A DNA stretch of 64,000 bases from Rhynchonema sp. JSB1_4 (lineage: Eukaryota > Nematoda > Chromadorea > Monhysterida > Xyalidae), in NCBI GenBank assembly GCA_030248065.1, contig JASAMV010001589.1, positions 104,771 to 168,770 on the forward strand, read 5' to 3'. The notes under the pieces are model-generated. The model was given only the letters and a program-made list of their open reading frames with translations. It was not told the DNA's origin and made no database searches. A program made the translations under genes and the position numbers. Positions within the stretch are counted from its first letter, which is position 1, and each line of letters begins with the position of its first letter. Of the stretch, positions 1 to 12,565 are shown one piece after another.

Positions 1-398
1 TTATGTACCTAGGGGGGTTTGGGGGGTTAGGTTTTGGGGTGAAAATTTTTTATGTGTTTATTATGTGTGGAATCGTGTGAAAACGTAGTATTTGCGCGCG
101 TAGCGCGCGAATTTCGGGTAATTTGAGGTAAAAACCACTGATTTTGCACTAATTTCGGCCATTTTGGTCAAAAATTGGCACTTTTGGGGCAAAATCGGGG
201 GGATACCTACTGTACCGGGGTGAAAATCGGGGGGGATACCTACTGTACCATACCAAACATCGGGGGGATACCTACTGTACCAGGCGAGGGGGGATACCTA
301 CTGTACTGGGGGGGGGCTACCCCCCCAAACCCCCCCCCCACCTCCACCACGGGGTGGAATGGGAACCCCCGTCCCCCCCCCCCCCAGGAACTACACTG
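1..398. mobile_element. Right part of a hAT-like MITE with internal G-rich minisatellite
   Basis: The right terminus CCAGGAACTACACTG (384-398) is the same inverted terminal repeat found on the complete elements at 724-1556 and 2842-3248. Inside is a minisatellite of units GGGGGATACCTACTGTACC (about 199-305). The stretch at about 130-330 recurs in reverse at 47590-47770. The left end is outside the window. Confidence 0.
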
Positions 399-403
399 CT
401 GAG

Positions 404-616
404 CTACGCGCGAAGCGCACAATTTTTGAAAATTGTGCTGTGCGCTGCGTTGAAATGCGGGTTTTTGGCTTGAACTTTTGACGGACAGTCTCGCCCCGGC
501 CCCCGGACCGAGCCGGCAGCCTCGGCCCGGCCCGGTACGGCGCGGTCGCCCAAAACTTCGGCCCGGCCCGGTCGATGAGCTACAAAATCGCCGGGCCGGC
601 CCGATCCTGACCTCTG
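404..616. mobile_element. Right part of a GC-rich Mutator-like MITE
   Basis: CGGCCC-rich sequence with the family landmark GCGCGAAGCGC (about 409) and the right end GACCTCTG (609-616), as in the complete elements at 33050 and 46351. It appears to have been interrupted by the hAT-like element ending at 398; its left half is outside the window. Confidence 0.
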
Positions 617-723
617 CTCTGATTGCTGCGATTGCAATGCGATGCAACAACGACCATATTTTCGGTTTCGGCGAAGGAAAGACTTGCGCAAAGTCTTGTG
701 CTCTGTTTTGTTAAGGGTGTGGG

Positions 724-1556
724 CAGTGTAGTTCCTGGTCCGGAGAGGGAACAGACGTACCCTCCACCAGTGCTGTGGCTGGGGGGGGGGGTGGTCGGGG
801 GGTCGCCCCCCAATGGTACCCTACCCGCCCCGGCCTGGTACGCTACCCCCCTACCCGCCCCGCTCTTGTACCCTACCCCCCTACCCGCCCCGCCCTGGTA
901 CCCTACCCGCCCCGATTTTTACCCCCAAAATGCCCATTTTTCGGTCAAAAATGCCCAAATTTCGACCGAAAACCCTAAAAAGTGCAAAAATTCATATGCA
1001 CTTTTTAGTACATAAAAACAGGCACCCGAAAAAACTTGTGTTGTACCCTACCCGCCCCGAAAAATCTTCCCCCCCCCCCCCCCCCCCAAACCGGATTCCC
1101 CCCCCCCCCAAAATCCCAGGTACACTACCCCCCTACCCGCCCCGATTTTTTCCACCTATGTACCCTTACCTAACCGCCCCGCAAAATTAGCCACAGCACA
1201 GCCCTCCACTATTTTCGGAGGGGGAACAGACGTACCTACCTGGGGGGGGGGGAAGTCCCAATTTGGGGGGGGACGGAAAAAAGTCATTTTTTGAGGTCGA
1301 AAAATTGGACTATTTTTGCCTTCTTTTACGAAAAATCCCCTATAAAAAAGGTATTTTGGCGATTTTTGACGACATTGACCTAAAAATCACTCATTTTATG
1401 CCTAAAAATGCCTATTTTAGGCCTAAATTTGCCCATTTTAGGAAAAAATTGGGGGAGCAGACGTACCCGGAGGGGGAACAGTGGGGCAGGCGTACCTCGG
1501 AGGGGGAACAGACGTACCCGAGGGGGGTCCCCCCTCCCCCCCCAGGAACTACACTG
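724..1556. mobile_element. hAT-like MITE, complete, 8-bp TSD
   Basis: Termini CAGTGTAGTTCCTGG (724-738) and its complement (1542-1556) are perfect inverted repeats. They are flanked by exact 8-bp direct repeats GGTGTGGG at 716-723 and 1557-1564. Eight-base duplications and a CAGTG-type end are hAT features. The interior is C-rich minisatellite (units near TACCCTACCCGCCCCG) and holds no transposase. It ends 65 bases before the first coding exon of the BLTP3 homologue. Confidence 0.
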
Positions 1557-1621
1557 GGTGTGGGTGGTCATTCACATTGTTATTGTGGATTTTTACAGCT
1601 TTCAGAAGACAGTGGTACGCC

Positions 1622-4600
1622 ATGGCGTCTATTATCAAGAATCAAATTATAAAACACTTGTCGAGGTTTGTGATTTTTTGTTCATGCGATACCGAATCGA
1701 TTGGCTGCTGAGGGTCGGTATTGGTAGCGAAAATGTTTACCGTATTCCCTAAACTAGAGCCCCCCCCCCAAAAAAATGCAGCCCCCCTAAAAGGGGTCAG
1801 TGAAAAAATGGAGCCCCCCAAAAATACAGCCCCCCAACTTGGAATTCCCCGCTTGGGGGTCGTAAAGTCAAGTTCTTGTATAAGACACCTTATGTACAAC
1901 GTTTGTGGTTGAGCATATGATGACGTAAAGCCTTTTATGGAAGCTCTGCACCTAAAAACACTCAATAATGAAATGACCAGTAACACCCTGACAGAACTCC
2001 ATTTTAGGGGTATTTTTTTGGAACATTTTTTGAGCTTTTGGGCAGCGAAAAAATACAGCCCGCCAAAAATACAGCCCCCTAAAAGGGGTCAGTGAAAAAA
2101 TACAGCCCCCCTTGTATTTTAGGTTTTACGGTAGATAGTAATGAAAATGTACTTAGATGTACCGAATCCGCGCGTAGCCGGTGTCAATTGGGCCGAGTTA
2201 AGTCGGCCCGGCCCGCAGCCCCGCCCCGACAGGTCGGCCCGGCTCGATTTTTTGACTAACTTTTATTATGACTTTTCAGTTGGTTTTGAGAAGCAAGGTT
2301 TTTAACACAAAATAAATCGCTGCAAAAGAATAACTCATTGCAAATAAGATTAAATCCAGTGCCCAAATCTTAAAAAATCGCGGTCTGCTGGTGCTGATGA
2401 AAAACACAATTTTTTCTTAATTTGGGCAGTGTCGTGTCCGGTCGGGCTGGAACCCCTAGGGGAAGGTTGGAGTTACTCGGTCGGGATCAGTGTTGGAGTA
2501 CTGTAGGTATCCAATATCCCCTCGCCTGGGCATGTTGGGAAAAGCTAATCCAGTTGCCTTGACAGAAAGAAAACGCGAATTTTCGATTTCGCGATAGAAG
2601 GCACGGGTCGGCTCAAGGTTCGGCCTAAGCCTAAGCCTAATAGTAAGCCCAAGCCTATGCCTAAGCCCAAGCCCAAGCCTGAGGAAAAGGGAAGTCAATT
2701 TTGAAACTGGACTCGCTTTTCCCAAAATGCCTCGCCTGGTACAGTAGGTATCCCCCGATGAGTGCTGTGGCTACTTTGGCGGGGCGGGTAGGGCACACGT
2801 CCCCTCTCGGAGCCAGGTACAGTAGGTATCCCCCTCCATAGCAGTGTAGTTCCTGGGGGGAGGGGGTCCCCCCTCGGGTACGTCTGTTCCCCCTCCATGG
2901 CACGCCTGCCCCACTGTTCCCCCTGCTCCGGGTACGTCTGCTCCCCCAATTTTTACCTAAAATCGGTAAATTTTGGCCTAAAATAGGCATTTTTAGGCAT
3001 AAAATGAGTGATTTTTAGGTCATGTTGTCAAAAATCGCCAAAATAACCTTTTTATTGAGATTTTTTCCCAAAAGGGGCAAAAATGAGCCAAATTTTCGAC
3101 CTCAAAAAAATGACTTTTCTCCAAATTTGGGTCCTCCCCCCCCCTTCCGGGTCCGTCAGCCCCCTTCCCCCCCCAGGTGGGTACGTCTGTTCCTTCTCCG
3201 AAAAAAGGGGGTACCGCCTATTCCCCCTCCGGACCAGGAACTACACTGCTCCATAGTACCTGCAACACCGGAACCAAGTGTGGTGGCCGGCCTATGCATA
3301 CCTAGTACACCCCCAAAAATCCGCGTGCTCCATCTGCCCTCAAGCAGCATTTTAGATCATTTTCGGCGAAATCTTTAAAGGACTAATTCTTGCTATTTTT
3401 GGTGTTCAGCGGTGAGGAGTGAGGGAGAATGAGTTTCAATCGACGGCATTGCGTGTGACGATTAATATCATTTCCCATTCGCTCACAGGTTTGCCAAGAA
3501 TTTATCGCCGGACCAAATCAGTGTTGAAGTTTTACGCGGCAAGGGTGAACTTCACGACGTGCATTTGAACGAGTCTGTCCTCGGCGACGTTTTGGAGTTG
3601 CCGAAATGGGTTAAAATCGAACAGGCTGTTTGTTCAAGGGTGGCTGTCAAAATTCCATGGACGAAGCTCAAGTCATCTCCTGTACAAATTGTTCGTAAAT
3701 TTTAAAATTTGTTTTGTGCGTTGCGCCTGTGTGTGTGTGGCCAGGGAGATCCTTCTTGGTGTTGCACACGCTCGCTTTCTGTTTATTATACTTTTATTCA
3801 GCTGTGGAGTACGAATGGATATCCAGCCACAGCTACGTGCTGTTATGTTTTATATTTTATTCATAATTTGCAGTTTGTCGATGAAATTTCCGTAACGATT
3901 TTGTTGACCAGCGAGCTTCTGGATGCGGCTGCGTTCTCGAAGCGAGCCAGTGGCTCAACTGGACTGTTTGCCTCGTAAGTGTCAGCGTCTGCTAGCATCA
4001 CAAATATTTATCCGACAAATAGCTTTCCATTCTTGTTTTTTACTTCAACGAGTGAAATGTTCACAAAATTTACAGAAGTGATTTCTCGTCCTCATCTGGG
4101 TTTGCCAATCGCGTTGTGGAAGGCATGTCACTCTACGTAAACATGGTTGATCTCAAGTTCTCATCGCCGAGTTTTGGCGGCGCTTTATTGGTCGGTGGCT
4201 TAACCTATTCGTGTTGTGACAATTCTTTTTTTAAGAAACATCATAGTTTCAAAAAATGCATCAAATTTCAGTTATCTCGTCTTTCTGTTGAAAGTTGTAC
4301 TCCAGCGTGGGTAATGCCGCGAGATTTGCGCGAATCGCGGATTAGAGACCCGCATTCCGATCACCAATTGCAGTTCAAGCACATTGCCTGGCAGTTACTC
4401 AGGATTGAGATGTATTCACTGGAAGAGGTTGGATGCAAACCTCACCAAGTATATACACCCCGGTGTGTATAGGTTTGGCGGCTGTGTAAGAAGTCAAAGC
4501 AATATATACACCGACTAAATCCTATACACTCCAGTAATTTGTCCGAAACATACCTGGCAAGTTAGCGATTGGGTGTGGTGCGCGTTATGAAAACGAGTTT

Positions 4601-7600
4601 TCGGTGGCGCTCGTAGTTCACAGTAGCGCTCGTTGTTTGAGTGGTGTGCCAAGTTTTGAGTGGCGCGCGATGTTTGTATCAAAAAACATGATCAGAACTT
4701 GCTGTGGCACCCAAATCATGATCAAGGGTTGCCGCACGTGGTCTCAGTGGCGCTCCATGTGTGTCCGGCCACGCGGCGTCGCGCCAAGTTTGGATTTTTG
4801 TTAATCGCTCAAAAAGGCTCCATTCGCTATTCTGAAATCAGTTCTGAACCGATTGATTTTTACGTGATGTGTACGTTTTAGCTTGTTATTTTTTCTCGGA
4901 GGTGCAAAATGACAGGTATATACATATAATAGTTTTGGCCCCGATGAGGTCTGGCTGGATAATTGTTGGCTTTTGCACCTTTGTGGTTGCCATTCATTTG
5001 TTAACTTCTAAAAAAATTTCTAGGAGCCAAAAGGCACCTCGGCTCGTCCAGAAAGTCCTCGAATTCTGGCGCCGATTCGATTGATGACGAGCGACGGCAA
5101 ATGCCGAATTGCCATCAAGAAAGCAACGAATGGTTTGAATCATTTTCCTTAAAAATGTTTCGATCAATAATTATGACAAAAATTGTTTTATTTTCAGAAG
5201 GAAAGGTGCTTGCCGGTCGCATACAACTTGTTTTGGACGAAATCCTCTGGGTGGCCACCTTGCCACAAGTGCGATCGGCCATACATTTCTACAAACATTT
5301 GTTGGATTTAATCGAAAAAACATCGAATAAGAAGGAAACGGCCAAGAAAAAATTGCCCGATAAAGTGGGTTACGTTGGCAGGCGTTCATTTTGGTCGTCT
5401 CGAAAATGCTTTCTGAGTTTGTTACAGTTGCAAAGGTCTGTCTACATCATGACATGCATGTTTAGTGAAAAATATTTCGGCGTTTGGATAAAACTATTTG
5501 GAAAATGAACAAAACAATTCGCACTGCTTAATCTTACGAATAACAGCCAACAACAAAACATGTAATTTCAGCTGAGCTCAATGTTGAATACAGTGACCAA
5601 TCGTACATCCCCATTATTATCGGCATCACGCAAGTTCACCACCGATGCAGTCCAGGGCACACTGGCTGTGGCACAAGGCACGATGCAAGCGCAGCATTCA
5701 AGCAGCGCGCCGAGGTTCATACATCTCTGTTATTATTGACTTCGATGGAAAAAAGGTTTATAAGGAGTAGAAATGATTTTGCCATTCAGATTACACAACA
5801 CGGACGCACAATCGGGTGTGTTCCATCAGTTCGATATTCGTGAAACATCATATCATTTGTATGTCGGCAAATTCGATCTCCATTTTACGGACGATACAAC
5901 GCCCGACCACAGAGCTTGTTTGTGAATTTGAAAACTTTTGCTTGTTATTATAGTTGCGAAAACACCCGGTTCTTTGTATTTGTAAAAAAACCGAAAATTT
6001 CCAGAGTATAAATTTCCATATAGGGTAAATGACAGGTATGGGGTATTTTGACCCAAAAAACCTGTTTTGAAGCATAGTGCAAAAGGGTTTTTGGCAAGTA
6101 GACACTTGCCATTGGCAAGTAAAATTTTAGTTTGGCAAATAGGTTTCCAGATTACTTGCCAAATGGTAGTAAGTAACAAATGGCAAATAGAACTACAAAT
6201 TATGACATTCGAATTTGAGCCTTCTTACCGTGAATGAGAGGCTTAGGCTTAGGCTGCTTCGCAAAAATTTCGCACCCCGCGCGAATTTCTTATTGCTGAA
6301 CCAATAGCAACAGTTTTGTATGCATGCATAAGCTTTTGCGAGCGGCAAAAGCAACACAGGCCAATGTTACCTATCTTACTGGTATCAGAATAACCCTTTT
6401 GGCGTCTGGAGTAACACTGCAGATAAGCAGAGAAGCTCCTTGAAGTTCAAGTGTGTAATTTTGTCCATGTAGAAAATTTCGACTTTGGAGATACTAATTG
6501 TAGAAAATTGCGAACAAGCCAGAGTGACTCAATTTTTGCAATGTTAGTGCAGAGTTTCTTACTAAATTATTCTCTTCGCGTACGGACCAGTAGCACATAC
6601 ACAGACACAACAATAGGAAACACGCTCACAGTACTGTAAAGAATAATATTATTGCCAAATGTTGTCTAATTATGCATCATCTAGCTTTGCAAGTAGACTT
6701 TTGTATTATCAAGTAAAACTCTGGATTACTTGCCAAATAGCAAGTTGATGAATTTGAAAAGAAAAACCCTGGACAAAGACATAATTTGCCATTGACGATG
6801 TGGAAACTGCTAAAAATTGCATTGGTTCCAACCGCTAGATGGGTTTTCGGGATTGATCAACCTCCGGAATGTATGTGTCAAAAATAGGGTTAGAGAGATG
6901 TCGGGTGCCGGGTGCCGGGTGCCAAAAAAGTGTAGGTGTCGGGTGTCGGGTGCCTCCAGGTGTCGGGTGTCGGGTTTTTTGGGACCCGACAGCCGACACC
7001 CGACACTTACGGTTCAAAACATCAGTTTTGCCGAGAAAAGAATCTTGAGAGAAAATTTTCTTCGAACCAAATGTTTCCGAAGACGCAGAATGTGTCATTT
7101 TGGTGTTTATTTTGTGTGAAAATACTTGAATTCAGTCACTTGATCCAAAGAATTGCACTAATAGTGCGAAGGAGCAAAACGTTGCCTGTTTTTGGTCCAA
7201 AAACAGGTGTCGGGTGTCTGGTTTTTTTCAAAAACTAGATGTCGGGTGTCGGCTTTTTTTCTCAAATGTCGGGTGTCGGGTATTTTCAGATGTCGGCTGT
7301 CGGGTGTCGGGTACCCCCCGACCTCTAACCCTAGTCAAAAACGTCATTTTTGTCAAGAAGTTGATAAAATTTTGCCGGTTGTTTTACGGAAATTTATTTT
7401 CCAGCCAAAAAATGGTCGCGGTTTTCTTCGGTTTTTTTCACGAAAAAAATTGATCCTTTTCTATCCGCAACTGTAGTTGTTTTTATCAATTGAGCAAATG
7501 TTTTTTCTGTGTTCGCAGCTTTTCCGGAAAACTGGAACATCGTGTCGGGTGCACTGCAAGTGACAATGTTCAAGTTTGGGGCTGACGTCTATCCATATCA

Positions 7601-10600
7601 TTTGGCCGGTTGGGTTATCTTTTTTTGTATTCCTCATCAAGTATTCCATTCAAATTGCTCTTCTAACAGGATCCAATCGACGCCACTGGGTCAGGTACAA
7701 GGACATGAGTGTGTTCGAACAATGGGCTACGCAGCTGATTGAAGTGCACGAGATTCATTGCCGTGATCAAGCCAGTCAGTTACATTGTTATCTTCCATTC
7801 CATCTGTCGAAAATGGCATCCCCTCTTGCGTAAACTTTTGCTGTGCTTCAAAATCAATAGGCGGACTCCTTATTCCATCATTTGCGGTGTTGGCACGGTC
7901 AATACGCCCTAAGACATCAGCTCTGACCTTGAGTCAAAAACAAGCCTCGTGTATTTCCATCTTCAACAGATCTTTCATCACAATAACAGTTATTCGCAAT
8001 CACCCACTGTCCCTGTCAACATGCAGGCCGTGACGATCTGCCCCTGCTGGAGAGCAATCTGCGTCGTCTCATATCGCAATGCATGGTTGTGCGCGTGGAC
8101 GACATGGTTGTGCACTCGGTGTCCGACATATCGACGAAAAGGGATGGTCTCGACCGAGTGCTGCGACCCGACCGAGACTCGGAGGCCACAATGCCAGCTG
8201 ACATGCCCATGGTCCACGCCGAGTTTGTACAATTCTACTATCCCGCTGGATTGGAACACATGACTGGTGCGTGGGTGTGAACGTGAATACCGTGTGCCAC
8301 ATTATACTGTAGTTGAGGAAACCTGTATATTGTCAATGTATTTGAAAGATATTTTGCTTTCCAATCTGCTTGGACAGTCTTACCTAAACGTAATATTTGG
8401 CTTGGATCGGTTCACCAGAGAAAGGTAACTTGGATTTCGAGATCTTCAGTAATGCTACACGCTGACTACTAAGTCTGGAGTTTCCTTTTGTTAAAAGGCC
8501 ATTTGCTTTATCGTTCGGTAAATCCAATCACTATCAAAACATAAAAGTAAGCGTGTTTCAGTTCCGGCGCCGGCCAATCACGTTGTTCTCGCTCCCCTTA
8601 TTGCCAAACTGGACTATCAAACAGCAAGATGGCTGCACTACATATATCAAGACGTGTTCAAAGCGCTGGTGCGCTTGTTTGCTCACTATCACTGCTTTTG
8701 TCATTTGTGTTTTGCAGTCGGGTACAAATCTCTATTCTTTAGGATCTTAACCTGGCCGATTCGACCGTGGTGCCACAAGTGAACATGCGTGTCGAACTCA
8801 CCATGCCCAAAGTAGGACGGAGTGTTTTTGTCATATTTATGTTATGTTGTGGATTTGTTTATATGTGTGCTTATAATATTGTCAGTTAATCGTACCCATG
8901 ACCTCCGCCGCCTTCGCTTCGGATTTGGACCAAGCACCGAACGGTGAAATACCAGTTTCGTCCGATGATAGCTCGACCGAGACGGGGACTGACAATGTCT
9001 CAGGTTCAGATCTGCGACCGACACAGCTCACCATCAGGACTACATCGTTATTGATGACGAATAGCCTTGTGGGCACGCAGATGCGTAATTCAAGGTGGAT
9101 AGGAACTTTTAGGTTTTTAGTAATTTGATTTGAAAAGTCTCAAGCGTCGTTTTGTTTCCCAGGGATGGGTTGTCCAAACTGGTTGGCCGACTGGGTGGTA
9201 GGTCTGAATTCAAGAAAACACGACGGCTGAAAGAGATTGATGTGCAATTGCTGCCGACTGATGCAGAAGCGTACAAGGAATACTGCGATAGGATTGGGCG
9301 CAATTCGGGTTTGGGCCTTGCGTTATGCTGTTTTTGTCAAATAATTTTATGTTAGTGCTTCACATCACAACAGGAAATGTTTGACCTGTTCAACATGTTG
9401 AGCTAGCCTGATTCTATGATGATATCGCTTTGATTTTCCTTTAACATGATCGTTAGTTCAAAGAGGCCCATGTTTCAAGAGTGGCCAACTCTGCAGGTTC
9501 CCTGGCTGACGACAGCCCGCTGCGTGACACGTGGTGCTGTCAGATCTCACCAGTTTGGTTCGAATTCGATGCCCGAACACGACACTACGCCATGCCGATG
9601 CCGTTTGTGTGCGACACAATGGTGACTGCTTGGTTGATGGCTGAACCGTGTGATGGTTGGTGGCGTAGAATTGGGTTTTTGAGTGAAGATTTATTTTATT
9701 TTCCCTCTTTAGCAGTGGAGTCCTCCATTGTGGATTCTTTGACCGTTGCTTTGGTCTGATCTGGTCTGATGTCAAGATCCCGATTACAACTATACAGTGC
9801 ATGGTGACCAAAAATGACGGATCCCGATCATGTCGCTATAAGGAGGGTGGACTGCGTGATTGCCTTCATGTTCCACGCTGATGGTTCACCGCAAATGACC
9901 TAGACTTCTCGCTATTGTGTCTGCACTGCGTGGTCAGGGTCGACCTTGACGAAAAATAGAAAATCAGAAGAACCCTCAGTAATCTTCTAGGCTCAATCCG
10001 TGTGCTGGTCGATATCGATCCAGGTGAAACATTACGTGTGCGACTCAATCACTTTGAGTATTTATCGTTGTTGCGAACAGTCGAACGTCTGCAGGTATGT
10101 ATTTCTTTATCTGATGTCTTTCCCTGCCTTGTCCCTATTGCTTCCAGTCCGCCTTGTTGATTCAGGTTTTCCTCGACGAGCTCGACACCGATGCGCTAGT
10201 CTTCAATCGCAAATTGGCCTTATCCAATGAACGTAACCCAACAATAAACTCGGTGGTCTGCCATGTTGGCACGGTCGAGCTACACCTGCTCCTGCCATCA
10301 TGCCCGCCCCCAACCTACTATGAGTTGATGTTTCAACGCACTGCAGCCATGGATGAGGTGTTGAGAGTGCAGGCCGGGCCGAGATTGGGAGAGGACGTGG
10401 CACCGCTCAATATCGATCTCAACAATTTGGAGACACCGCTGTGTTTGTTGATGATGTTTCATGATGTGAGGGAACTGTGATTGGAGAATTTGTGAAACAC
10501 GAAAGAACACCGACCGGTATTATTCACATAAAAAGCAACGCAGAATTCAACTGCTGTGAACGAAAATGTTTCACAGTGTGATCATACCGTTGGCGTATCA

Positions 10601-12565
10601 GTCCAATGCGGTGGGGCTCCGATAAAAGTTATAACAATGACAAAAACATTCGAGATAATCAGAAGCTGCCGTTGAATGTGAAGTTGGCCAACTGTACGAA
10701 ACTTTTAATCCTCCTATCTCGCCCTTCAGCCGCATCGCCCACCTCAACAACCACCCCTCGTGACGTGGTAGCCCCGACCACATCCACTGGTGCAACAGAA
10801 GGGAGCACATCAAGCTCGAGTCAAACAACCGACAGTAGTCCGTTAAAAATGAAGAATTGTGAAAGCAACACTGCGAAATCACCAGTGCCGACAACCAAGA
10901 TGGCTGCTGCCGGAACACCCGGCAATGAATTCCCGACGTTTCCCACGTTCTCGACCGATTCGGATGCCGGTTGGATGGTCGTTTTTGTTACTTTTCTATT
11001 TCTCTGATAAAGTTTGAATTGTTAAGCGGCAGATTGGAGATCGCTCAGGGTAATTTTTCGCGGAGATTGTGCTAGTGTACTGTGAAGCAACTATTTGACC
11101 ACATACGCAGATGTGACTATTCCGCCGGACGATGCAATGTCGATTGCCACCGATACATCTGATGATGACCGATTCATCGTCATTGAGGCACCCGAGGTAG
11201 TTTCTAATCCGTCTATTTTTTCCTCAGTTGCATTCACCACACCAATTCCCTTGCCAAATCAGGGCGCTCCATTCGACGATGTGTTTGGCGAACAATTGCA
11301 AGGCAGATTGGAAGAAGCGGAGGAGGCGACGGAGGAACGCGACTCGACGCAGAAGCAAATCTATATTGAGCATATTTTAGATCAGAAGGTACATTGGGTG
11401 TTGTGCCCTTGGGTCATTATCTACGGAACTGTCAGCCACAAATTAGTCAATGAAGTGAAACATTCAAAGTATTGTCTCTTCATGAGCCTCCATACAGCGA
11501 GCGGTGATACATTTTGATTTGTCAGCTATTGTGGTGATTATTCTCCACAGTGAACGAAGATGTGTGTCCCGATCGATTCACCATGTATTTGGGCAGACCG
11601 TATTTCCAAAGCGCAGGTGTCCGATCTAACCATCCAACTCCACAACGTGTCCGTGTGTCAAATGTCAGCTGTTGGAGGACATAGTCGATTGTGGATACAA
11701 AGTGATCGTTTGGATGTGACAGAGACCAATAGGGTTACGGTGGCTGATGTGTTGCACAAGTTGAAGGAACCACACAGTAGTATGTTGCCTGCTTCGTGCA
11801 TTAGGTGCCTGTACGGGAGAATGTATCAACCAAACCCTTCTAATGCAGACGAAACCTCGCACACCAGTACAACTCCATGTCTGCTACTCGAAATTGCTCG
11901 TGACGGCCGTAAGGACCCGGGCAGAATCGTGGGGTGTCTGTCGGATACAAGCCTGTCGTTGGGAAATGGAAATTTGGCCAATTTGACGGCGTTTCTGGAA
12001 GATGACCAACCACCACCGGAAGCCACAACCGTACAATTGGACCTGAAGAATGTGGACTTGTGTATCAATGTTAGTTGCTTTCTTACACTTTTCAGTACGT
12101 CTTTGTTAGTGACTTGTTCCTGCTTTTTACTAAAATTCACGACAACACAGGCAAATGGTGGATCATCTGATTTGGTAAGATACAGTCCATGCCTATCTTT
12201 CACTTTCAGGCGAACATGTTTGAGGTTTTGGGTTGGATCTAATCTTGCATGTGTGCCTCAATATGATGGCCTACGTCAATTCAAACATTCACATATTTCA
12301 GGAAGAGAAACACGCAAATGTGCCACCGACCAGAGTGCATCTTGATCGGTCACTAGTCGTGATCAGCAAGGATTCGTCACTCAAAACTGCTGCCAGTTCG
12401 GGCCAAGACCAGGACCGGACAGCACCAGATAAGGACCAAGACAGTGCGGCAGCTGCGAGAAAGCTGAGGACTGAAAATGAGGAACTCAAACGTCAGCTTG
12501 CTGAATCGAATGCTTTACTCGTCAAATTGGCGCATGCCGCTAAAATTAAGAACTCAACCAATTGA
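1622..12565 (+). CDS. BLTP3: BLTP3 / UHRF1BP1-like bridge-type lipid transfer protein (many exons)
   Basis: Homologue of UHRF1BP1/UHRF1BP1L (BLTP3), a VPS13-related protein with an N-terminal chorein segment that forms a lipid-transfer groove at membrane contacts. Exon 1 is 1622-1665 (MASIIKNQIIKHLSR) and splices in phase to exon 2 at 3489-3690 (FAKNLSPDQ, then IPWTKLKSSP), matching the family N-terminus. Exon 3 is 3874-3974. Further conserved blocks follow in order: RVVEGMSLYVN (about 4110), HIAWQLLRIE (4380), LVLDEILWVATL (5225), FDIRETSYHL (5830), DVYPYHLAG (7585), AEFVQFYYP (8218), NHFEYLSLL (10048), TAFLEDDQPPP (11985). The C-terminus is a coiled coil (about 12456-12550: RKLRTENEELKRQL), ending at TGA 12563-12565, as in the vertebrate proteins. 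Exon borders between about 7.8 and 12.3 kb are not all resolved. Intron 1 (1.8 kb) and the intron at 5.93-7.52 kb are full of repeats. Identification is by remembered family conservation and is strong at both ends. Confidence 0.
1746..2130. repeat. Dispersed GAGCCCCCC / GGGGTCAGTGAA repeat in BLTP3 intron 1
   Basis: Alternating AGCCCCCC and AAGGGGTCAGTGAA units, ending in TTTTAGGTTTTACGGTA. The same family occurs at 28120-28430 and, inverted, at 48470-49020, with CCGTAAAAACCTA at an edge each time. Target duplications were not identified. Confidence 0.
2625..2690. repeat. Degenerate interstitial telomere-type repeat (GCCTAA)n
   Basis: About ten imperfect copies of GCCTAA/GCCCAA, the complement of TTAGGC, the nematode telomere hexamer. 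A shorter run, GGCTTAGGCTTAGGC, is at 6239-6254, and scattered single copies lie near 27770 and 55850. Confidence 0.
2842..3248. mobile_element. hAT-like MITE, complete, 8-bp TSD
   Basis: Same 15-bp terminal inverted repeats as the element at 724, flanked by exact direct repeats CTCCATAG at 2834-2841 and 3249-3256. Its interior (2870-3120) is an inverted copy of 1263-1530, so the two insertions lie in opposite orientation on either side of BLTP3 exon 1. It lies inside BLTP3 intron 1. Confidence 0.
6885..7333. mobile_element. hAT-like MITE carrying a GTCGGGT minisatellite, 8-bp TSD
   Basis: Perfect 11-bp terminal inverted repeats TAGGGTTAGAG (6885-6895, complement at 7323-7333) and exact 8-bp direct repeats GTCAAAAA at 6877-6884 and 7334-7341. 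The interior has blocks of GTCGGGT/GCCGGGT repeats in both orientations around a unique core. It lies in a BLTP3 intron. Confidence 0.

Noticed and set aside
175..1190. Many proline/glycine-rich open frames
   Set aside because: They lie in C/G-run minisatellites of MITEs and have no splice or family support.
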